DNA from: an uncultured Clostridia bacterium
Lineage (GTDB): Bacteria > Bacillota > Clostridia > Lachnospirales > Lachnospiraceae
Reading direction: 5' to 3'
Assembly: GCA_946623485.1 (NCBI GenBank)
Contig: CAMORF010000036.1
Location: 1-10,919, forward strand
Length of the DNA: 10,919 nucleotides
The position numbers were made by a program, and so were the translations under genes. The notes beneath the pieces are model-generated. The model saw nothing but the letters and a program-made list of their open reading frames with translations, was not told the origin of the DNA and did no database searches. Each line of letters opens with the position of its first letter. The stretch's first letter is position 1. Below, piece by piece: positions 6,648 to 10,919 of the stretch.

Positions 6648-9600
6648 AGCGCACTCACCGTGTCAAACAATTCCTTCGAAGCCTGGATCTTCTCTTCATT
6701 TCCAACGACACAGACAGCGCCTTTTGCAAGAATCGCCTCCATGTAAGGTGCCAGGGAGCGGATGTCTTCCGCGCCGGCAGCAAGGATCTGATCCCGGATT
6801 GCCTGGATCTCCTCATAGGTGGTTCCTGAGATGTAAGCAGTCATGGAACGAACCCCCGCGCTTCTTGGCGGAAGCGGCGCATCCATCCCAGAGATTGTCC
6901 CGATCACGTATTTTGTCATATCCCGCTCATCGCATTCAAACGACTCCAGATACTCCACGACCTTACGGTAAACCTGGAGCGTATTGTTCAGATGCGGGTC
7001 ACGATAGGAATAAAACGCAGAGGATCCATTTCTCCCAAAGGACGCGCCGCATCCATACGCGCCGCCGATCACGCGCAGATTCGTCCACAGATATTCATAA
7101 TTCATGATGACACGGAGCACATTGAGCATTCCGGTATAGGGAAGCCCCGCATCCGCGAAGCTCCCGGCCTGGGCCACATACTGGATCTTGGCCGGGGTCA
7201 GGAAGCCCTCCGACTTCGGCGCGTAGGAAAGGCCTGTAATCTCCCGCAAAAATCCTCCCTGCTCCAGGCTGCCTGCAGGTTCAGCGCCCGCACCGGAAAG
7301 CGAATTCCGGCTGCCTGCAGGTTCAGCATCCGCGCCAGGCAGCTGCTCCCGAATCTTTGCGCCGTCCTGAAGGATCCGTCCGATTTCCTCCTTCTGACCG
7401 GTAAAGCTGATCAGAAATCCCTCTTTTCTCAAAAGGCTTGCCAGGACGCGTTTTAATCTCGCGATCAGTTCCGCCTTCCGGGAATCAAATTCCTTCTCCA
7501 GCAGCGCAATCTCCTGATAATAGGCAATGCCTGAAATGGCATCCGAGTAACAGGATTCCGCATTCAGCCCGGACATCGCCCGTGTGGCCGCGGTCATATG
7601 TCCGGCAGAGGTCAGCTTCGTATACAGGCGGCTCCGGGTCTTCTGAATGATCTCCTTCAGACGCTTCTCATCCTCCAGTTTCGATGTGAACAGGATCTCT
7701 CCGGCGATCTCCATCGAGAAATCAATCTCAGCCGGAAGCGTAGCGATCTGGATTCCCAGGGCTGCCTTCAGGCGGTCAGAATGATGCATGGACGGGAACA
7801 TACTGATCCCGGCACTCACCCCGCCTGTCCTGCGGCCGATCTCATTGGCAAGCTCCTCATAGGTATAATGTTCCGTAGAGACCATGCCGAGCACGCTGCG
7901 CAGAATCCCGAAATACGGAAGATCCTCCTGAGCAATCCCGGACGCGTCAAAGAGCAGGGTAATATATGCGATTCCATTCGTCATCTCCTGATGATGAACC
8001 AGCTTCACCCCGTTTTCCATGTGCTCTTCATTGCGGAACGCAAGGGCTTCCTTCCTGAGGTCTGACCTGGAAAGCATCGGGATTGTCTCCAGTTCTTCCC
8101 TTGTAGAGGGCGTCTCCTGGAATGCGCGAAGCGCCTTCGTTCCTTCGATCAGGCCTTCGATCTGTTCTTCGCTGAGGGTCTCCTTCCATTGCGCAAGCCG
8201 CCGGGCGGTTTTTGCCTCTGCCTCCTGGGCAAGACCGCGCTGGGGGCCGACCGTGACAAAGGAAGCGTGGGGATTGTCCAGAATGTAAGTCCGGATCAGA
8301 TTCTCAAAATATCCGGTTCCGATCTTCTCCCGCAGTGCCTTATAATCCGCCAGCTGCACAAGGTAGTCAAAGGGCTGGCTGTCCTGGTAGAGCCAGCTGT
8401 CGAAGCAGTCGATCGAATAGATCAATCCTTTCGGATAGCCGCCGAAATCCGCCTCCCGGTATTTGAATTCCATGGTATTGATGGCAGCTTCCAGCGCTTT
8501 TTCATTCAAGCCCTCCTCGCAGAGCCGCTCCAGGCATGAACGGACCGTTTCACGGAACCGCATCTCATCCTGCTCATTCGCGCCCTTTGCCACAACGGAA
8601 AAAACCGGCTGGCGGATTCCGGAATCATAGGATCCGTAGACATCCTTTCCGATTCCTGCGTCAAGCAGCGCCATCTTCAGCGGCGCTCCCGGGCTGTCCA
8701 GCAGCACATAGTCCAGCGCGGCAAATGAATTTGCGAGCAGAGTGTCGCTGCTTGTGGCGACGGCAACGTTCCAGGTCAGATAAGCATTGTCCTCCAGCGG
8801 GTCATTTTCCGCCACCGGATACTTCGTCCGGATCTCCCTCGGGCAGTCAAAGGCCTTCTGGATGCCGACCTCGGAATAAACCGGGCCGTTCTCTCCCATC
8901 TCCTTCGCCATCTCAAAGCTTGACAGGTATTCCCGGTCCAGGTACGCAAGCCGCTCTTCAAAATCCATCTTCCCATACAGATAGATGTAGGCGTTGGACG
9001 GATTGTAATACCTCCTGTGAAAATCCAGGAACTCCTCATAGCTCAGCTCCGGGATATGCTCCGGGTCGCCGCCGGATTCCACGCCATAGGTTGTATCCGG
9101 AAACAGGGAGTTCATGATCTGCCGCTCCAGAACATCGTCCGGCGAGGAAAACGCGCCCTTCATCTCATTGTAGACGACGCCGTTGATCACCACCGGGTCA
9201 TCCTTGTCCTCGATCTGCCAGCTCCACCCCTCCTGGCGGAAGATATTCTCATTCCGGTAGATATTCGGATGGAACACCGCATCCAGGTAGACATCCATCA
9301 GGTTTTTGAAATCCTGGTCATTGCAGCTTGCCACCGGGAACATCGTCTTGTCCGGGTAGGTCATGGCATTGAGAAATGTATTCATGGAACCCTTCACAAG
9401 CTCAACGAAGGGATCCTTGGAAGGATATTTCTGCGAGCCGCACAGCACCGTGTGCTCGATAATATGAGGCACGCCGGTAGAATTCGTGGGCGTAGTGCGG
9501 AACACAATGTTGAAGACCTTATTCTCGTCCTCATTTTCAATCAGCATCACACGCGCACCGGTCTTTTTATGCCTGAGGATATAGCCGGTGGATCCGATAT

Positions 9601-9655
9601 CCGTCAGATCCTTTCTGGTGACGCACGTATAAGCGCTCAGATTCTGAAACTCCAT
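6644..9655 (-). CDS. M16C family zinc metallopeptidase (presequence protease/PreP-like)
   Basis: A large insulinase-family peptidase, related to mitochondrial and plastid PreP/Cym1, that degrades peptides inside a closed chamber formed by two halves. The inverted zinc motif HIIEH is at 64-68 (His64, Glu67, His68), with the distal zinc ligand Glu164 in NEMKGAF. Further family marks are the segments LCGSQKYPSKDPF (71-83) and MNTFLNAMTYPDKTMFP (91-107). At 1003 residues it has the usual length of M16C proteins. No signal peptide is seen, so it should be cytosolic. AAGGAG (9664-9669) stands eight bases before the ATG. A duplicated 14-residue stretch lies at about 776-803, probably in a linker of the C-terminal half. 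The gene overlaps era by four bases. The exact substrate is unknown; bulk peptide turnover is inferred from the family. Confidence 0.94.
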   Translation of the reverse strand: MEFQNLSAYTCVTRKDLTDIGSTGYILRHKKTGARVMLIENEDENKVFNIVFRTTPTNSTGVPHIIEHTVLCGSQKYPSKDPFVELVKGSMNTFLNAMTYPDKTMFPVASCNDQDFKNLMDVYLDAVFHPNIYRNENIFRQEGWSWQIEDKDDPVVINGVVYNEMKGAFSSPDDVLERQIMNSLFPDTTYGVESGGDPEHIPELSYEEFLDFHRRYYNPSNAYIYLYGKMDFEERLAYLDREYLSSFEMAKEMGENGPVYSEVGIQKAFDCPREIRTKYPVAENDPLEDNAYLTWNVAVATSSDTLLANSFAALDYVLLDSPGAPLKMALLDAGIGKDVYGSYDSGIRQPVFSVVAKGANEQDEMRFRETVRSCLERLCEEGLNEKALEAAINTMEFKYREADFGGYPKGLIYSIDCFDSWLYQDSQPFDYLVQLADYKALREKIGTGYFENLIRTYILDNPHASFVTVGPQRGLAQEAEAKTARRLAQWKETLSEEQIEGLIEGTKALRAFQETPSTREELETIPMLSRSDLRKEALAFRNEEHMENGVKLVHHQEMTNGIAYITLLFDASGIAQEDLPYFGILRSVLGMVSTEHYTYEELANEIGRRTGGVSAGISMFPSMHHSDRLKAALGIQIATLPAEIDFSMEIAGEILFTSKLEDEKRLKEIIQKTRSRLYTKLTSAGHMTAATRAMSGLNAESCYSDAISGIAYYQEIALLEKEFDSRKAELIARLKRVLASLLRKEGFLISFTGQKEEIGRILQDGAKIREQLPGADAEPAGSRNSLSGAGAEPAGSLEQGGFLREITGLSYAPKSEGFLTPAKIQYVAQAGSFADAGLPYTGMLNVLRVIMNYEYLWTNLRVIGGAYGCGASFGRNGSSAFYSYRDPHLNNTLQVYRKVVEYLESFECDERDMTKYVIGTISGMDAPLPPRSAGVRSMTAYISGTTYEEIQAIRDQILAAGAEDIRSLAPYMEAILAKGAVCVVGNEEKIQASKELFDTVSAL
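7267..7327. repeat. In-frame tandem duplication inside the M16C gene
   Basis: A 19-base sequence (7267-7285) recurs identically at 7309-7327. The offset of 42 bases equals 14 codons, and similarity continues past the identical core. The protein shows it as AEPAGS twice, in an Ala/Gly/Ser-rich stretch. The repeat keeps the frame and looks like a slippage expansion in a flexible linker. Confidence 0.8.
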
Positions 9656-9973
9656 TCTTTTTGCTCCTTTTCCTTATAAACACCCTCTGTAAAAACTCTT
9701 TATTTTTGATGAATCATCACTGCCAGGCACCGTAGTCTTTTTTGCTTTCTGCATTGTCTACAGCCTCAGCCAAACCTGGCATAATTGTGCCATAAACGCT
9801 CTTCACAATCATCCCCCTACGGTTTCACTTATCTGCACTGCTCCAGAGTACCAACCATATCCTTGAAACAAAGACAACTCTTTTCTGCCGGTTCCTTACT
9901 ACGGCGAGGCTTTCCAACGCAGCAGATGAGCGTTTGGACAAGTCAGATGTACAAGTTATTCTGTAACAGATCC
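9656..9973. other. 318-base intergenic region between the DUF1461 gene and the M16C peptidase gene
   Basis: No convincing gene is present; the open frames here lack family similarity and start signals. The region holds the degraded repeat arm described separately and several complementary segments, such as ACCGTAG with CTACGGT and TGCCAGG with CCTGGCA on the minus strand. No strong promoter for the peptidase was found: the best candidate, CTGGCA with AATAAA 16 bases on, matches each consensus at only four of six positions. No clear terminator for the DUF1461 gene is seen either. Confidence 0.6.
9794..9970. repeat. Degraded copy of the inverted-repeat element, with its own inverted arms
   Basis: Bases 9937-9960 match 3979-4002 of the long palindrome at 21 of 24 positions, and weaker similarity continues to about 9974. 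The sequence starts three bases after the stop codon of the minus-strand DUF1461 gene. AAACGCTC (9794-9801) and GAGCGTTT (9928-9935) form a perfect 8-bp inverted pair 142 bases across, close to the size of the other element. The interior is not similar to the first element, so this is a partial or diverged copy. Confidence 0.55.
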
Positions 9974-10654
9974 TTATCTTCTTCCCCGCCTTCCCCTTCT
10001 TCGCACACCTTTCCTGTGTGCCAACACAAAGCACAGAATTCCGCCTGCCACGACAATGACGAGGATCACAACCACGCACTGGAAGAAAAACCTGTCAGGA
10101 AGGATGAGGATCACCGGGTCTTGCAGCGGATCAAACAGCCAGTAATCATTGCTAAACAGGATCGCGTGAAAGTTCGCAAACAGGGCGTCCCACTGATAGA
10201 AAGCAAGGACTCCCAGGACGGCAGGGATCACGATCGTCAATGCGCCTGCGATCCGCAGGCATCGTGCACTATGCTTTCTTCGCACCGCGCCGATGATACA
10301 CAGGATTCCGGTTACGATGAACAGGATCTGCACCGCGTCAAAGATTCTCTTGCAGTCTGCAAAATGGATCCGCCCATGCTCGCTCATGGGAAAATCCGGA
10401 AGAATCAAAGCACCACGATTCCATAAAGCCAGATAATCACACATGGCATCATAATTCCTGCGCACACTGGCGGCATCCTTTCCCGATGCCGCATCCAGCC
10501 GGAGGAAACTGATGTCCAGGTAATAAAGAGGCCTGAAATAAAGAACAAAAACAACTGCAAGACTGATGATAAACAGGGCGATCACGACCGCCCTCAGAAG
10601 ATCACCGCCCAAAGAGGTTCCGCCGGACCTCCTGCCGGATCTGCTGTATGCCAT
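9974..10654 (-). CDS. DUF1461/TIGR01906 family four-helix membrane protein, possibly Lit-like
   Basis: The 226-residue protein has four membrane segments, at about 19-40, 107-124, 135-153 and 189-212. Between the first two is an extracytoplasmic part with MSEHGRIHFADCKRIFD (90-106). Between the last two is FHAILFSNDYWLFDPLQDP (162-180) followed by ILPDRFF (184-190). These patterns are typical of the DUF1461/TIGR01906 family. Members of this family include Lit, which moves an acyl chain within lipoproteins to make lyso-form lipoproteins; His97 and His163 are candidates for functional residues. Whether this protein has that activity is an inference. The C-terminus is strongly basic, which fits a cytoplasmic tail. 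The start at 10654 is chosen over the ATG at 10699 because AAGGAG (10663-10668) precedes it by eight bases and the longer version would overlap the -10 box. Confidence 0.85.
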   Translation of the reverse strand: MAYSRSGRRSGGTSLGGDLLRAVVIALFIISLAVVFVLYFRPLYYLDISFLRLDAASGKDAASVRRNYDAMCDYLALWNRGALILPDFPMSEHGRIHFADCKRIFDAVQILFIVTGILCIIGAVRRKHSARCLRIAGALTIVIPAVLGVLAFYQWDALFANFHAILFSNDYWLFDPLQDPVILILPDRFFFQCVVVILVIVVAGGILCFVLAHRKGVRRRGRRGRR

Positions 10655-10681
10655 GTGTCCTACTCCTTTCCGCTGCGGAGT

Positions 10682-10687
10682 ATTATA
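10682..10687 (-). promoter_or_regulatory. Candidate -10 box for the DUF1461 gene
   Basis: A perfect TATAAT lies on the minus strand 14 bases upstream of the AAGGAG site. The hexamer 17 bases further upstream, TCGCAA, matches the -35 consensus at only three positions, and no TG extension is present. A weak or activator-dependent promoter is possible. Confidence 0.45.
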
Positions 10688-10758
10688 CGACATTTCCACT
10701 CACTTTGCGACCGCCAAGCTGCTTCTTCATGGTTGTTTCATGAAGCAGGATTCGGTTC

Positions 10759-10836
10759 ATGCGCCTTGTTTTGCCCGCTCCACTATGGTCTTCTCCAGCA
10801 TAGTTCCTCATCCCATCCCTGCCTGACAAGGCGCGT
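10759..10836. repeat. Inverted repeat with nested hairpin upstream of the DUF1461 gene
   Basis: GCGCCTTGT (10761-10769) and ACAAGGCGC (10826-10834) are perfect complements. One wobble and one A-T pair extend the outer stem to 10759 and 10836 on the plus strand. Within the loop ACTATG (10782-10787) pairs with CATAGT (10799-10804). A run of six T follows at 10844-10849 on the plus strand. A plus-strand terminator or a structured leader are both conceivable; nothing decides it. Confidence 0.4.
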
Positions 10837-10857
10837 CTGCTCATTTTTTACATAATT

Positions 10858-10898
10858 GTATAGGTTCATCTCCGCCTGATGCGGAGATGAACCTATGC
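10858..10898 (+). promoter_or_regulatory. Perfect 16-bp hairpin covering an SD site and start codon
   Basis: Bases 10860-10875 and 10881-10896 are exact inverted complements around a five-base loop. On plus-strand RNA a G-U and a G-C pair lengthen the stem to 18. The right arm contains GGAG (10883-10886) and, eight bases later, most of an ATG (10895-10897). The site of translation start of a possible plus-strand gene would thus be buried. No T-run follows on the minus strand, and only a weak CCTTTAT on the plus strand, so a plain terminator is less likely. Confidence 0.6.
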
Positions 10899-10919
10899 CT
10901 TTATCGCCAGTAAAGGAAG
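10895..10919 (+). CDS. Possible start of a divergent gene running off the right edge
   Basis: The frame opens MPLSPVKE and continues past the window. It is preceded by GGAG at a good distance of eight bases, within the hairpin. Only eight codons are visible, so neither a product nor reality as a gene can be judged. A rival ATG at 10887 gives the short peptide MNLCLYRQ, ending at 10913 and followed by AGGAAG, which would suit a leader peptide equally well. No clear promoter was found upstream. Confidence 0.25.

Noticed and set aside
10683..10844. Minus-strand frame of 53 codons beginning MSRRALSGRDG
   Set aside because: It has no ribosome binding site, runs into the -10 box of the DUF1461 gene, and resembles no family I know.

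Overview
The window looks like a core chromosomal segment of an anaerobic, moderately GC-rich Firmicute, most likely Clostridia of the Lachnospiraceae type. The grounds are the gene set and its order: an M16C peptidase, era, recO, a lipoprotein, an alpha2-type glycyl-tRNA synthetase and pyrophosphate-dependent glycolytic enzymes. Strong AGGAGG or AAGGAG ribosome binding sites and Gram-positive style promoters agree. Every well-supported gene lies on the minus strand, so transcription runs from right to left. No tRNA, rRNA, CRISPR array or recognisable transposase gene was seen.

In transcription order: a four-helix membrane protein of the DUF1461/TIGR01906 family (the family that includes the lipoprotein transacylase Lit); a gap of 318 bases; a 1003-residue M16C zinc peptidase that overlaps era by four bases; recO with a TTG start; a promoter and a secreted lipoprotein; a long imperfect inverted repeat and a structured leader; glycyl-tRNA synthetase; a promoter and a long-form PPi-dependent phosphofructokinase ending in a clear terminator; and a promoter with the first 143 codons of pyruvate phosphate dikinase, cut by the left edge.

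Functionally there are three blocks. The first is protein turnover, ribosome maturation and DNA repair (peptidase, Era, RecO). The second is translation and the cell surface (lipoprotein, GlyRS). The third is a pyrophosphate-linked glycolysis pair (PFP and PPDK), in which PPi made by biosynthetic reactions such as tRNA charging can replace ATP.

The least explained parts are non-coding. A palindrome of about 159 bases at 3858-4016 supplies the stop codon of the lipoprotein gene, and its outer arm recurs in degraded form just after the stop of the DUF1461 gene. The glyS leader has mutually exclusive hairpins and no T-box. At the right edge a near-perfect hairpin buries the ribosome binding site and start codon of a possible plus-strand gene. 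I found no complete new system; these elements are the best candidates for a second look.
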